Shown here one piece after another: positions 43,450 to 54,132 of a stretch of 64,000 nt of DNA. Position 1 is the stretch's first letter; each line of letters begins with the position of its first letter. The stretch comes from Azolla caroliniana (Eukaryota > Polypodiophyta). Both the position numbers and the translations under genes were made by a program. The stretch lies in assembly GCA_043228905.1 (NCBI GenBank), contig JBHGNT010000008.1:1612001-1676000 (forward strand). Reading direction: 5' to 3'. The notes under the pieces were generated by a model. It ran no database searches. It saw nothing but the letters and a program-made list of their open reading frames with translations, and was not told the origin of the DNA.

Positions 43450-45161
43450 GTGACCGATGTACAAATGATGAAAACTAAGCCTACTAGGTTGCTCTTTTTA
43501 TAGGGAGAGGGAGGAGAATCCTTTGTATGTGGGACATACAAAAGTGTGTACAAAGGGAAGGTAAAAGAGTGTACACAAGACTTTAGGTGGGGGTTAAGAG
43601 GGGTGAGAATACACAAAACTTTAGGTGGGGGTAAAGGATGAGTGTACTAGGTGGTTTCTTAATTTTTTACCATTTAGCCAACACGTGAGAGGGGGTGTAA
43701 GGGAACTATATTGTGGTTGTCCTAGAAGGGGTTTAAGTTTGTTTCTCACGAGCGCTCCGATTTGGAGTTTTTTGATACATGGGGAGTAACAAAGCTAAAA
43801 AACAATGGGTGGAGGTTTTTTGTTGTTGGGTTGGGTAGAGAGTAGTTGGTTTCATATGGAGTAGGGGACATTTGAAAAACACTTGAGTAGGAACTTCAAC
43901 GGGTAGCCCCTAGCTCTTAGGCGGTCGTAGAACTTTTTGCGTAGTTCCATGTAGCCATTTTCCGAGCTCTCCCGGATAGCATACCGTTTTGGTTCTCTTG
44001 TGATGAAGCCCTTTTTGTGTGCAATGGGGTGTGAGGATTTCCACGGGAGCTACATGTAGGAATTGAGAGGTTTTTGGTGGCATGCGTTGTCGAGGATGCC
44101 GGATTCTTGAAAGTATGTGCCTTTGAAGAAGACGACGTCCATGATTGGTGATCTCTTTAGGGGAGGTTTTTGATTCAATACGGATGTATTGTTGTAGAGG
44201 CACACCATATTGGTGTAAGGTGTGAAGCATATCGGGGGAGCCTTCCCAAACTCCTATGGCGTCATCGATGTAGCGTTTGTAGTAGAGTAGTTGCGGTGTT
44301 TGGAAAGCTAGGTTGTTGTTCTCTAGCTGCGAAAGAAACAAGCAAGCGTAAACAACAGCAAAATTACTACCCATTGCAGTGCCTTTAATTTGTAACCAAA
44401 AGGCATTATTAAAGGAGAGAAAAATGTTTCTAAGTATAAGTTCGGCGACACTCATTGTGTGGTGGGAAATGATGTGAGATAGATTTTTTAAAAACCAATA
44501 GACCTTCCGTGGTAGGTATATTGGGATATAATGACACTATGTCAAAAGAAAACAACGTGCAAGTTTTGGGGAAGGTGTGGTGTGCTAGGTCCTTAAGAAG
44601 TGTTAAGGAGTCTTTGAGGTGTTGTTTTTGAGACAATCAGACAGGATGTAGTAGATGGTGTAGCCATTTAGAGGCTCTTTCGAAAACATAATTGTTGTAG
44701 GCGCAGATAGGGCGTCCTACAAAAGTGGGCTTGTGGATTTTGGGGATGATGTAGAAACGACATATCCTGAAACCCTATTTGGGTTTCTGAAGGAGGAATC
44801 TAATTTCCTCCTTGGAGAGGCGGGGGGAAGCTTTCAGATAGAGGTGTTCAAGTAGGTTGTGGAGAGTTGCTAGGGGGACGTCTTTGACGGGGGTGTAAGT
44901 GTTTTTGTCGTTGAGCTATCTAAGGCATTCGTTAAGGTACCACTCCTTAGAGAGAATGCACGTACCTAGATTTTTATCCACGGGTTTAATAACTATGTCT
45001 TGATTCTTTTTGAGATTATGTTGCAGTTCTAAAGTTCCTATGAGGGCGAGGTTGGATGGTGGGTGGGGAGGGCAGGGCAGAGGTGATAGATGTGATGGTT
45101 TGTGTGATTTTTGGCACGGTTGGGGGATTCCAACTGGGGTTCGAGATTCCAACTTCGGCAC
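43450..45161 (-). mobile_element. Penelope-like element (RT, possible remnant of endonuclease)
   Basis: Penelope RT hallmarks appear in order on the minus strand: NQDIVIKPVDKNLGTCIL (about 44945-45000), FYIIPKIHKPTFVGRPICAY (about 44690-44755), CTLFSFDIVSLYPNIPTTEG (about 44500-44560), QIKGTAMGSNFAVVYA (about 44345-44390), YKRYIDDAIGVWEG (about 44245-44285), then ELRKKFYDRLRARGYPLKFL (about 43890-43950). A linker with GKKLRNHLVHSS (about 43640-43675) follows. After it LYIG and RRNAFANH (about 43425-43465) may be a broken GIY-YIG domain. Stops, including two in the N-terminal frame, and a frameshift near 44460 make it inactive. Such elements retrotranspose without LTRs. Confidence 0.85.
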
Positions 45162-46617
45162 TCTAGAAGAGAGTCTGATCTCATTCTGGCTAAGTGGACG
45201 GAATGAGCGGTTGAGTCGAGATGACTAGTCGGATGAAGAACCGGCGAGTAATGAAGGCTTTGTCATGCTCTCCCCGAGCAAGGAACCGAGGAGACGGTTC
45301 ACGTGCAAAGAGAAGGGGAAGAAGAAGATGTTGGAATACGACACCGGTAGTGAAGAGTCGGATCGGAGCGGATCTGACCCTGGAAAGGAAGAAGGTGGAT
45401 CTTCAGAAAGGAAGTCTGAGCCGGCTAAGAAGGGCCTCAAACCGGCTGACGGAAAGCTTCACAGCGATACGGGTACAATGAGTACATGGCGCATCACTAT
45501 GCTTACATGACCAAGGTGGCGAAAGTGCGTGAGCCGGAGAGCTACGCAGAAGCGGCAAAGGATGCAAATTGGCATGCCACTATGGAGTAAGAAATGCGGG
45601 CACTCGATGCCAACAACACATGGGACCTCATTGACCCTCCCCGACACTGTAAACTGATCGGATGTAAGTGGGTGTACAAGGTAAACTACAATGTCGATGG
45701 TTCGGTTAATCGGTACAAGGCCTGGTTAGTGGCGAAGGGATACACGCAGACTCATGGAGTTGACTACGACTAGACCTTCACTCTGGTCGCGAAGATGACA
45801 ACGGCTCGCGTAGTATTGGCGGTTACTGCGGTAAGGGGATGGCATCTTCACCAAATGGACGTGAAGAATGCATTTCTTCAAGGTGATCTTGAATAATGGT
45901 TCTATATGATCCAACCGCCTGGTTTCCAATCAGAGATGAACAAGTCGGCAGTGTGCCGACTCAAGAAGTCGCATTATGGTCTAAAGCAAGCCCCTCGAGC
46001 TTGGAATGTGAAGACGACGCACCAATTGCATAAGATGGGGTTTGCGGCCTCGAAGTCCGACTCTTCATTGTTCATCCGAAACGGTTTGGACGGTCCGATT
46101 TGCATTTTGCTTTATGTAGATGATTTAGCCATCACCGGACCCGGACATAATGTAATCAACCAAGTGAAGGCCCAGTTGTCAGACGCATTTGAGATGAAGG
46201 ACCTAAGGGACCTTCATTAATTCCTTAGGATCGAGGTGATCCGAACCCCCGACGGCATATTGCTCTCACAACGCCATTATGTGTTGAATATGCTATACAA
46301 GTTCGGCATGACTGAATGCCGACCTGTCTCTACACCCCTGGACCGGAACCAGAAGCTTTGTCCTGACTCCCGTCCGTCCTGCGATGAGAAACGGTTCCAA
46401 CAAATTGTCGAAAGCCTCATATACTTGGCAATCACTCGACCCAACATCAGTTACCCGGTCAAAGTGATCAGCCAATTCATGCAGAAGCCGACCGTCGAGC
46501 ACCTTTACTGCGCACACCGGATACTTCGGTATGTTAGCGGCACGAAGGATCGGGGACTGTTATACCAATGTTGACTGAGCTAGTGATGCATCAGATCGTC
46601 GATCCACCTTTGGTTAC
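45160..46617 (+). pseudogene. A3 RT and first part of RNase H
   Basis: The frame shows SDEEPASNEGFV (45230), the linker and MSTWRITM region, then RT with [14 protein letters not shown] and intact ILLYVDDLAITGPG (about 46105). It continues through MLYKFGMTECRPVSTPLDRN to the RNase H start, where A2 interrupts it. Stops are near 45225, 45588, 45771, 45894 and 46218, and small frameshifts occur. Confidence 0.88.
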
Positions 46618-47001
46618 TGTAAAAAGTAGCGTGCGGAAGCAGGTATGAAGACAGAACAGAGGAAGGAAGCTTAGGTTCAATGGAGAGCTTAGGACACGGT
46701 GTACGCGGGAGAGACAGAGAGAGAAAACACAAAGAAACTATATTCAACGATAATACTCAGTCTATACATAAGACGTGCTCAGTGAGCACTTTTATACAAG
46801 TCCTAAAAGGACTGACCGAAGTACTGACAGTACTTCAATGCTCATTAAGAGCTCCTACACTAACTCCCAAATATATTCCTCACGAAATATCTTTCCTAAC
46901 GACCTCCCGGTTTACGCACTCAGCCTAACCGATCGGTCCCAACCGATCTGGTCCTCGGCTTCTTCAGCCGATCTGGCCGATGTTGAGCTTGTCTCTCAAC
47001 A
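46618..47001 (-). repeat. A2 3' LTR
   Basis: 384 bp; minus orientation TGTTGAGAGACAAGC to CTTTTTACA. The first six bases provide the TGA stop of the pol frame. Confidence 0.95.
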
Positions 47002-48174
47002 CTCCCCCTCAAGCTCAACTCGAGGCTCATCGGGATCCTTGGGCTCACAGCTCCGGTTCCTCCTGGCTTCACGCCTCGCTCGCGCTCCTCGACCTGTTCG
47101 ACTCTGCGCGCTTCGACCCTTCCGGTCGGCTTGTCTGCTCATGCGGCCCTTATCAGCTCTTCTGCTATTGCGGTGTTGACGCTTCTCCTGCTGCCTTTTC
47201 TTCCGCTTGGGCCTCGGTTGATTCAGCGTGTCTGAATCAAACATCCGAACCGACTCGGCTACCTCCGATCGGTTTTCGCTCTCGTCCGAGTTGGCTGTCT
47301 CCATCTCGTCTTCGGTCTTCTTGCCCTCGATGGTGTCGTCTCCCCTATGCGTGGTTGGCTTCGGCTCTTTCCTTCGGCTGCTCCCCTTCTGTCCGCTTTC
47401 GGACTTTTCCGTGGGTCCGCCCTTGGCTTCTTCAGCTGATCCGAAGTCGAACTCGACAACTGAGTCAACCGACTCGGTGTTGCAGTCTCCGCTCCTTTCC
47501 TGCTGCCTTGCTTGGTCGTTCGGGACTGTTCTCCCCCTCAAGTTCGGCACATCGAGGTGACACAACCCGAGCGCACCTGAGAATTGCCGCAACTTGTCCA
47601 GACCAAGAGGCTTTGTGAAGATGTCGGCAGTCTGCCGATCCGTCGGCACGTACTGAAGTTCGACTTCACCGGTAAGGACACGCTCACGGACGAAATGGTA
47701 GTGCACCTCAATGTGCTTGGTCTGTGCGTGGAAATCGGGGTTTTTCGCGAGCTGGATGCTGTTGAGGTTGTCGTAGTAGATCGTCGTCGGATCTGACACC
47801 TCCACTTGCAGGTCCTTAAGTAGCCGCTTCAACCATATGGCTTCGCATGCCGCGACAGCCACTCCTCGGTACTTAGCTTCGGTGCTCGACAGTGCAACTG
47901 TCGGCTGCTTCTTACTGCTCCACGCGATCGCGGCACTCCCGAGGGAGAACGCGTATCCGGACGTGGATCGGCGATCGGCGGCGTTGCCAGCCCAATCAGC
48001 ATCGGTGTAGCCGACTAACTGCGCGGCCGCACCGGTCTGATATAGCAATCCCCGGTCCTTAGTGTCGTTGACATACCGAAGTATGTGTTGCACACACTGA
48101 AGGTGCTCCTCGGTAGGTCGCGCCATGAACTGACTGATCACCCCGACTGGATAACTGAGGTCAAGTATATGAGG
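46996..48174 (-). pseudogene. A2 RNase H and basic C-terminal tail
   Basis: The frame from about 48200 (YPVGVISQFMARPTEEHLQ) passes through RNase H (GYTDADWAGNAADRRSTSGY, SSTEAKYRGVAV, DIFTKPLGLDKLRQF). It then continues without a stop for about 190 residues of charged sequence. That sequence contains KKTEDEMETANSDESENRSE, PRPKRKKRQQEKRQHR and RTGRGARARREARRNRS, and ends ELEGEC plus TGA at 46996-46998, inside the 3' LTR. A 16-bp loss near 48175 separates it from RT. The tail has no known domain that I recognise and looks unstructured and nucleic-acid-binding. Confidence 0.85.
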
Positions 48175-49250
48175 CTTCCGACAATTTGTCGGAACCTCGT
48201 CGGGTCGCATACCTTTCCCATATCGGGACGAAGCTTCACGGTTCTATCCAGAGGAGTCGAGACGGACTTACAGTCGGCCATCCCGAATTTGAAGAGCATA
48301 CTCAGCACATACTGACGTTGGCTGATCAATATGCCTTCGGGGGTACGGATCACTTTGATCCCAAGGAAGTAATGAAGGTCCCCCAGATCCTTCATGTCGA
48401 ACAATGCCGCAAGCTGGAGCTTCACGCGGTCGATTTCACCTAGGTCGGCGCCGGTGATGACCAAGTCATCAACATATAGTAAAATACTAACCGGTCCAAG
48501 TCGACCTTTCCGGATGAACACGGAAGAGTCCGATTTTGACGTGACAAAGCCCATCCGACGCAGTTGTTGCGTGATCTTCGCGTTCCAGGCACGCGGGGCT
48601 TGCTTCAGTCCGTAAAGGGACTTCTTCAGTCGGCATACTACCGAGGAGTTTGTTCCGGAGTGAAATCCGAGGGGTTGTACCATGTACAATTGTTCATCAA
48701 GGTCACCTTGCAGGAACGCATTCTTTACATCCATTTGATGTAAGTGCCACCCCTTCGCCGCAGCTACTGCCAACAAAACACGGACGGTCATCATTTTCAC
48801 GACCGGCGCAAACGTCTCATCGTAGTCGATGCCGTGTTTTTGCGCGTAGCCCTTTGCCACTAGCCGAGCCTTGTACCGGTTGACCGAGCCATCGGTGTTG
48901 TACTTGACCTTTTACACCCACCTACACCCGATCGGCTTCACACCCTTCGGTGCGTCAACCAGGTCCCAGGTCTCGTTCTCTGCCAATGCGTGCATCTCTT
49001 CCTCCATCGCGGCACGCCAATTCACGTCTTTAGCCGCTTCTGCGTAGCTCTCTGGCTCACACACTTCCGCTACACGGATCATGTACGCATAATGATGCGC
49101 CATGTACTCGTTGTATCCGAACCGCACAACTGGGTCCTTTTGGCGGGTAGATCGGCGTAATCTCACATTAGCCGATGTCGAGGCCTTCTCGGTCGACGCG
49201 GTCTTCATCTTTAAAGACCTGTCACCGGTTCCCTCGGAGTCGGACTCGCA
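48175..49250 (-). pseudogene. A2 reverse transcriptase
   Basis: Starts after the stop at 49251 with a linker (RRSTRQKDPVVRFGYNEYMA), then RT from about 49010. A stop at 48909 (W-V-TAA) precedes AKGYAQKHGIDYDETFAPVV. The catalytic box ILLYVDDLVITGAD is intact (about 48460-48500). It ends at the 16-bp loss near 48175, after QIVGSLIYL. Confidence 0.9.
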
Positions 49251-50873
49251 TCAGTTTGACTCGTTCCTTTCCGTGCCGGAATCCGACACCTTCTTCTTCC
49301 CTTTCTCTTTGCGCGTAAGCCGTCTCCTCGGCTTCCTGCGCGGGGAATGCACGGCCGAGTCTCCACTACTCGCCGGCTCTTCATCGGACTGGTCGTACCG
49401 ACTCAATCGTCCAATCGGTCCACTTAACCGAAGTGAAATCGGACTCTCTTCGCGGGTCTCGATTTTGGGCTCATCCGGAGGCATCTCGGCCTCGTTGACC
49501 TCATCGTCAGAACACGGATTGGACTCGGGGTTCGGAGGCGGGGGCTTGTACCAAGATGCGGACTCGTCAAACACAACGTCGCGGCTGACACGCGCCTGTT
49601 TGGTGCGAGGGTTATAGCACTTATAACCCTTCTGCTCGTCCGAGTAACCGACCAAGATGCATTTCTCGGCCTTTGCGTCTAGCTTCCTCCTTCTCTCCTT
49701 CGGTATATGCACATACGCAATGCTACCGAACACCTTCAAGAGTCGCAAGTTCAGCTTCGTTCCGAAATATAGCTCGTGCACCGACACTTTGTCTCCGATC
49801 TGGTTCCGGATGTATACCGCGGTCCTCACCGCCTCGGCCCAATAGAACTTGGGCAAGCTCTTCTCCTCCAACATTGCCCGTGCCGCTTCCACAACTGACC
49901 GATTCTTCCTCTCGGCCACGCTGTTCTGCTTTGGCGTGTATCTACAACTGAATTCGCGCCGAATTCTCATTTGTTGTAGATAATTGTTGAATTGACCGGA
50001 AAAGTACTCTTTCCCGCCATCCGACCGCAGGCACTTGATCTTTCGTCCCGTTTCCATTTCCACGAACCCTTTGAGGTCCCGGAAACAATCGAAGACTTCG
50101 CTCTTCCTCTCAATGAGGTAGATCCACGTGTGCCGCGTGTGGTCGTCGATGAAGGAGACGAGGTATCGGCTCCCACCAAGACTAACGTTTTGTGCCGGTC
50201 CCCACACATCCGAGTGTATAAGGTCGAGCTTGTTCCGACTCCGGTTTCGCTCGTTGGGGAAGGGAAGTCTCTGTTGCTTCCCAAGCTGGTAGGCTTCACA
50301 AATTTGTGCCTTTCGGCCACTAAACTTGGGCAATCCAAACACTACCTGTTTCGATTGCAGATCTTGAAGCCGCTGGTAGTTGACGTGGCCTATCCGCTTG
50401 TGCCACAAGTCGATGTCCGACTCGGCTTTTTGTCCCTTTGCGAACATTGCGGTGCCACCGTCAGTGGAATCGAGGATAAACATCCTCCCATCTCTACGCC
50501 CTTGCGCGATCACACGACCTTCTTCCTCAATGAAGCACCCGAGGTGTGTAAACCGAACCTCCATCCCTGGGTCGACGATCTGTCCGACCGAGACCAAGTT
50601 TTTCGTGATTGTCGGAACGTGCAACACGTTCTTGAGTTTCCCTTTCTGCCCGACATGGCTAAGGGGAACTTCTCCGACATTCGCAATCGGATGCAGAGTG
50701 TCGTCTCGTGTTGCGACTACTCCAGGTTGTATCGGTTTTTCAAGGTACGAGAACCACTCCTTATGGCTCGTCATGTGGTTTGACGGGCCGGAGTCTACGT
50801 ACCACACCTCGTTCGGTCTCGGGGTGCTCTGTTTCATTGAGTTTGCTTCGTGTCTCGTCACGAAGACAGACCC
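49251..50873 (-). pseudogene. A2 protease and integrase
   Basis: A 536-codon frame (from Met at 50861) has protease VWYVDSGPSNHMTSH, where the usual Ala is Pro. The GAG-pre-integrase zinc region follows (DLWHKRIGHVNYQRL, then CEAYQLGKQQ, where the second Cys is Tyr). The integrase core has all three acidic residues in context (LIHSDVWGP, LRSDGGKEYFS, NSVAERKNRSVVE). It continues past LLKVFGSIAYVHIPKERR and YYNPRTKQ-like YKCYNPRTKQARVSRDV to a stop at 49251. Confidence 0.92.
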
Positions 50874-51746
50874 TTATCCGGCTCTCCCGGAGTCTTCAGC
50901 GTAGTGCGATCGCTGCCGATTTCCCTTGTCGGTACGTCTGGAGCCGTTCCCGGAACCAGTTCTCTCCGAATCGGCGCGCTTCTTCCAGCACTCACTTTCC
51001 CTGTGGCCTTTCTTGCCATAGTACCAGCACTCCGCAATGAACTTCCCTTGCCGGTTCTCATCACTTCGACTCCCCCGGTTTCCGGAGGGTCCGGAGTTGC
51101 TGTCGGCATCATTTCGGTGCCTTCTTCCTTGATCTCGTCGGCCGCCTCCATTGCGTGCCGACTCGCCTCGTCCTCCACGTCCGTTCTCCTCTACCAGGAG
51201 CATCGACTGTAAGTAGAAAAAGGACGGCGTATTCTCCCAGGTACACACAGCCGTTCGGAACGCTCCGAACTTCGACGCCAAACCTCCGAGACAGATCTGG
51301 ACCATCTCGCTCTCCTCGATGTTCACCTCTATGGAGGCGAGGGAGTCGCAAATATCCTTGATCTTTGAGGTATAGTCCGCCACCGACAAGTCGTGTTGTC
51401 GTAGGTTGCTTAACTCCTGTCGGAGCTGAAGCTTCCTGGCTCTGGTGCTCGCGGCGAAAATCTTCTTCAGATTTTCCCACGCACCCTTTGGCGTCTTTGC
51501 ATCCCGAATATAGCTCAATAGTTGTTCGCCCACACACGATGCGAAGCAGTATAGTACCCTGTTCGCCGATTGCTCCCACGACGGGAAGTCTCTGTGCATC
51601 GATTCGGGTGCCGCGTCATTAGCTCCTTCGACATAACTCCAGTAGCCGTGCCCAAGCAGGTACTGGTGCATCTTGTAAGAGCAAGACGCGTAGTTGGTTC
51701 TGTCGAGCTTCTCTGTTGGAAGCGAGCTCGCCATGCCTCTATCCAT
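50874..51746 (-). CDS. A2 gag (copia capsid-nucleocapsid)
   Basis: A 290-codon frame opens at ATG 51744-51746 shortly after the PBS. It carries LPTEKLDRTNYASCSYKMHQ, DAKTPKGAWENLKKIFAAST, LRQELSNLRQHDLSVADY and LGGLASKFGAFRTAV, a glycine/arginine-rich linker and the knuckle CWYYGKKGHRESECWKK. The second knuckle Cys is Tyr (CWYC in A1), so zinc binding is probably lost. The frame ends TAA at 50874-50876, and pol continues in the same frame. It would form virus-like particles in an active element. It is intact as a reading frame but belongs to a disabled copy. Confidence 0.85.
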   Translation of the reverse strand: MDRGMASSLPTEKLDRTNYASCSYKMHQYLLGHGYWSYVEGANDAAPESMHRDFPSWEQSANRVLYCFASCVGEQLLSYIRDAKTPKGAWENLKKIFAASTRARKLQLRQELSNLRQHDLSVADYTSKIKDICDSLASIEVNIEESEMVQICLGGLASKFGAFRTAVCTWENTPSFFYLQSMLLVEENGRGGRGESARNGGGRRDQGRRHRNDADSNSGPSGNRGSRSDENRQGKFIAECWYYGKKGHRESECWKKRADSERTGSGNGSRRTDKGNRQRSHYAEDSGRAG

Positions 51747-51818
51747 CGTTCTTCTTGTTCTTCTTCGTCAAGCTGTGTCGGCTGCAGAGAGGTTCTCAAC
51801 CCTCGCGCTCCGATACCA

Positions 51819-52205
51819 TGTAAAAAGTAGCGTGCGAAAGCAGGTATGAAGACAGAACAGAGGAAGGAAGCTCAGGTTCAATGGAGAGCTTAGGCTTACA
51901 CGGTGTACGCGGGAGAGACAGAGAGAGAAAACACAAAGAAACTATATTCAACGATAATACTCAGTCTATACATAAGACGTGCTCAGTGAGCACTTTTATA
52001 CAAGTCCTAAAAGGACTGACCAAAGTACTGACAGTACTTCAATGCTCATTAAGAGCTCCTACACTAACTCCCAAATATATTCCTCACGGAATATCTTTCC
52101 TAACGACCTCCCGGTTTACGCACTCGGCCTAACCGATTGGTCCCAACCGATCCGGTCCTCGGCTTCTTTAGCCGATCCGGCTGATGTTGAGCTTGTCTCT
52201 CAACA
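51819..52205 (-). repeat. A2 5' LTR
   Basis: 387 bp; TGTTGAGAGACAAGC to CTTTTTACA in minus orientation, directly before the PBS; target duplication GTTAC on its right side at 52206-52210. Confidence 0.95.
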
Positions 52206-53043
52206 GTTACATGTTTTCTCTAGGTAGCACGACTGTTGCGTGGAGCAGCAAAAAGCAGCCAACAGTGGCTTTGTCAAGCACTGAGGCTGAGTACTGGGGC
52301 GCTACCAATGCCACCTGTGACGCCATCTAGCTTCGGCGACTGCTGCGTGACCTAGGATCGGACAAGTTGCAGCATTGTTCAGAGATGCTCGGCATTTAGC
52401 ATCTCGACTGTTGCGTGGAGCAGCAAAAAGCAGCCAACAGTGGCTTTGTCAAGCACTGAGGCTGAGTACTGGGGCGCTACCAATGCCACCTGTGACGCCA
52501 TCTAGCTTCGGCGACTGCTGCGTGACCTAGGATCGAACAAGTTGCGGCATTGTTCAGAGATGCTCGGCATTTAGCATCTCGATGTGCCACACTTGAGGGG
52601 GAGAACAGGAACGGGAATGAATGGCACCAAACAAGGAGCCAAAGAGGAAGGAAGAACCAAGGGGGGAGATAAGCAGAAAAAGGAAGTCGAGTCGACCCAA
52701 GGAGTCGGCACATCCGAACAAGTCGGAGCAAGTAGCGGCGGCGACAAAGTCAAGAAGGACAAAGCTGACAGGAAGAACGCCAAGACCCGGACGTGGTTCG
52801 ATGTGGTGAAAGGCCTAAAAACGGAAGACGAGTTGGAGACTACCAACTCAGACAAGAGCTGGAACAAATCGGAGGAAACCGATTCGATTCAAGATTTGAA
52901 GAAGCCGGATCAACTAAAGGCGGACCGAACGAGGAGCGCGAGCAAGGTGGAATGACGCCAGAAGGAACCGGGTGGAAGGATCGGCTACCACAAACACTAA
53001 CACCACAATTTGACCTCAAGTTGAGCTTGAGGGGGAGTGTTGA
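52206..53043 (+). pseudogene. A3 RNase H end and basic tail
   Basis: The RNase H frame resumes at MFSLGSTTVAWSSKKQPTV, followed by a 175-bp tandem duplication (52230-52404, 52405-52579) and a shared deletion joining LRRLLRDL to DKLQHCSEML. The basic tail (52584-52955) contains KKDKADRKNAKTRTWFDVVK and KTEDELETTNSDKSWNKSE. After a frameshift the conserved last codons ELEGEC and TGA (53041-53043) overlap the 3' LTR start. Confidence 0.85.
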
Positions 53044-53511
53044 GCGAGCAAGGTCAACCGGATCCAGATCGGCTAAATAATCCAGAGCTGGATCGGCATT
53101 CGGGAGGATGAGCCGAACCGGTATCCGGATGGTATCCGGAAACAACCGGCCGGATCCGGGAGACGGATCGGAGAGCCGGATTCGAGTGTGAACCGGAAGC
53201 CTAGTAGTAGCCTAGACTACTAGGTAATCATTGTCTCGTAGTTAGTGTCAGTCGCTCGTATGAGCATTGAAGTACATAGTACTTCTGTCAGTCCTTTTGA
53301 GGACTTGTATAAATAGTGTTGTTTAGCACATTGTATGTACAGAGTTTTCAGGGTGATATTTTGAATTGAGTTTATGTTCTGCTCTCTCTCTCTCTCTCTC
53401 TCTCCCCCACGCATATTCTCTGTGTTAAGTTCTCCATTAAACCTTTTCTCATTTTCTGTTGCTATCTTGCCGAGCCAGTTTGTCTAACACTTTCGCACGC
53501 TAACTTTTACA
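53038..53511 (+). repeat. A3 3' LTR
   Basis: 474 bp, TGTTGAGCGAGC to CTTTTACA. It has a CT run at about 53378-53403 and the shared GTCAGTCCTTTTGAGGACTT block. It is longer than the A1 and A2 LTRs because of extra sequence near both ends. Confidence 0.88.
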
Positions 53512-53889
53512 AGGTTGTAGCCATGATAGGCCAATAAGAACGCTCAAAGGCTCAGAGTAGAAAACTATAAAGAATGGCGAACACATACAGAAATCTTCTT
53601 TCCATCTCATGTGATCATTGGCTTAAACACGCAACTTTAGTTTCTCATTGTTCATCCATGTCGTTGTCCATATGTGGATAGCTACTACATCATTATTCTT
53701 TTGGTCCCGCATGCTCATCATCATATGTAATAAATGCTCATCACCATGGCTTCACAATATATTTGACCTTTAGCTACCATGGTTGTATGACGACGAGCAT
53801 TTCCAACATTTCCATTATGCTTCACAATATATTGGGGATAGTGAAGTTATTGAATATGTTCTACTAACATTTCCATTACGTAAGAGTAA
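53512..53889. other. Intergenic stretch without a recognised gene
   Basis: AT-rich; CATTTCCATTA is repeated near 53809 and 53869. No conserved frame. Confidence 0.5.
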
Positions 53890-54132
53890 TCACACAACAA
53901 TAAAAGTGACCGGATTTGGTAAAACTCCATTTCTTCTCATATGGTCAAATACAGAGAAAACATTTTCAATTTCTCCAACTTGCCCATATCCTGTAATCAG
54001 AACATTCCATGAGACTATATTTTGAGTTGGAAGCATATCAAACACTTCACGTGCTTTCTCTAAGACTCCACCCTTAGCATATAGATCAACCAATGCATTG
54101 CCAACAAACCGGTTTCTCTTTAGCATGCCCAT
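53890..54132 (-). pseudogene. Pentatricopeptide repeat (PPR) protein fragment
   Basis: An 80-codon minus frame reads FVGNALVDLYAKGGVLEKAR, then EVFDMLPTQNIVSWNVLITG, then YGQVGEIENVFSVFDHMRRN. These are consecutive P, L and S type PPR motifs of a plant organelle RNA-editing or processing factor. A stop lies upstream (KIE stop MGML) and the frame ends after VTFIVV, so only about two repeats survive. No flanking PPR sequence was found, so this is a relic rather than an exon of a working gene. Confidence 0.8.

Larger units (their letters stand above)
46618..52205 (-). mobile_element. Ty1/copia element A2, nearly full length, nested in A3
   Basis: LTRs 46618-47001 and 51819-52205 have target duplication GTTAC (46613-46617, 52206-52210). 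In minus orientation the PBS TGGTATCGGAGCGCGAGGG follows the 5' LTR (51819-52205), and the PPT TTGAGGGGGAG precedes the 3' LTR. By eye the LTRs differ by about ten substitutions and one 3-bp indel, so this is the youngest element seen here. All copia domains are present. It is disabled by stops at 50874, 49251 and 48909 and a 16-bp loss near 48175. Confidence 0.95.
45150..53511 (+). mobile_element. Ty1/copia element A3, 5' truncated and split by A2
   Basis: Family A sequence from before RT (45160) runs to TCCACCTTTGGTTAC at 46617. It resumes at 52206 (ATGTTTTCTCTAGG) in the same RNase H frame once A2 and one GTTAC copy are removed. The 3' LTR is 53038-53511. Gag, protease, integrase and the 5' LTR are missing; the left end abuts the Penelope-like element. 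Confidence 0.9.

Noticed and set aside
49992-50904. Plus-strand ORFs of 263 and 174 codons
   Set aside because: They are shadows opposite the A2 protease-integrase frame.
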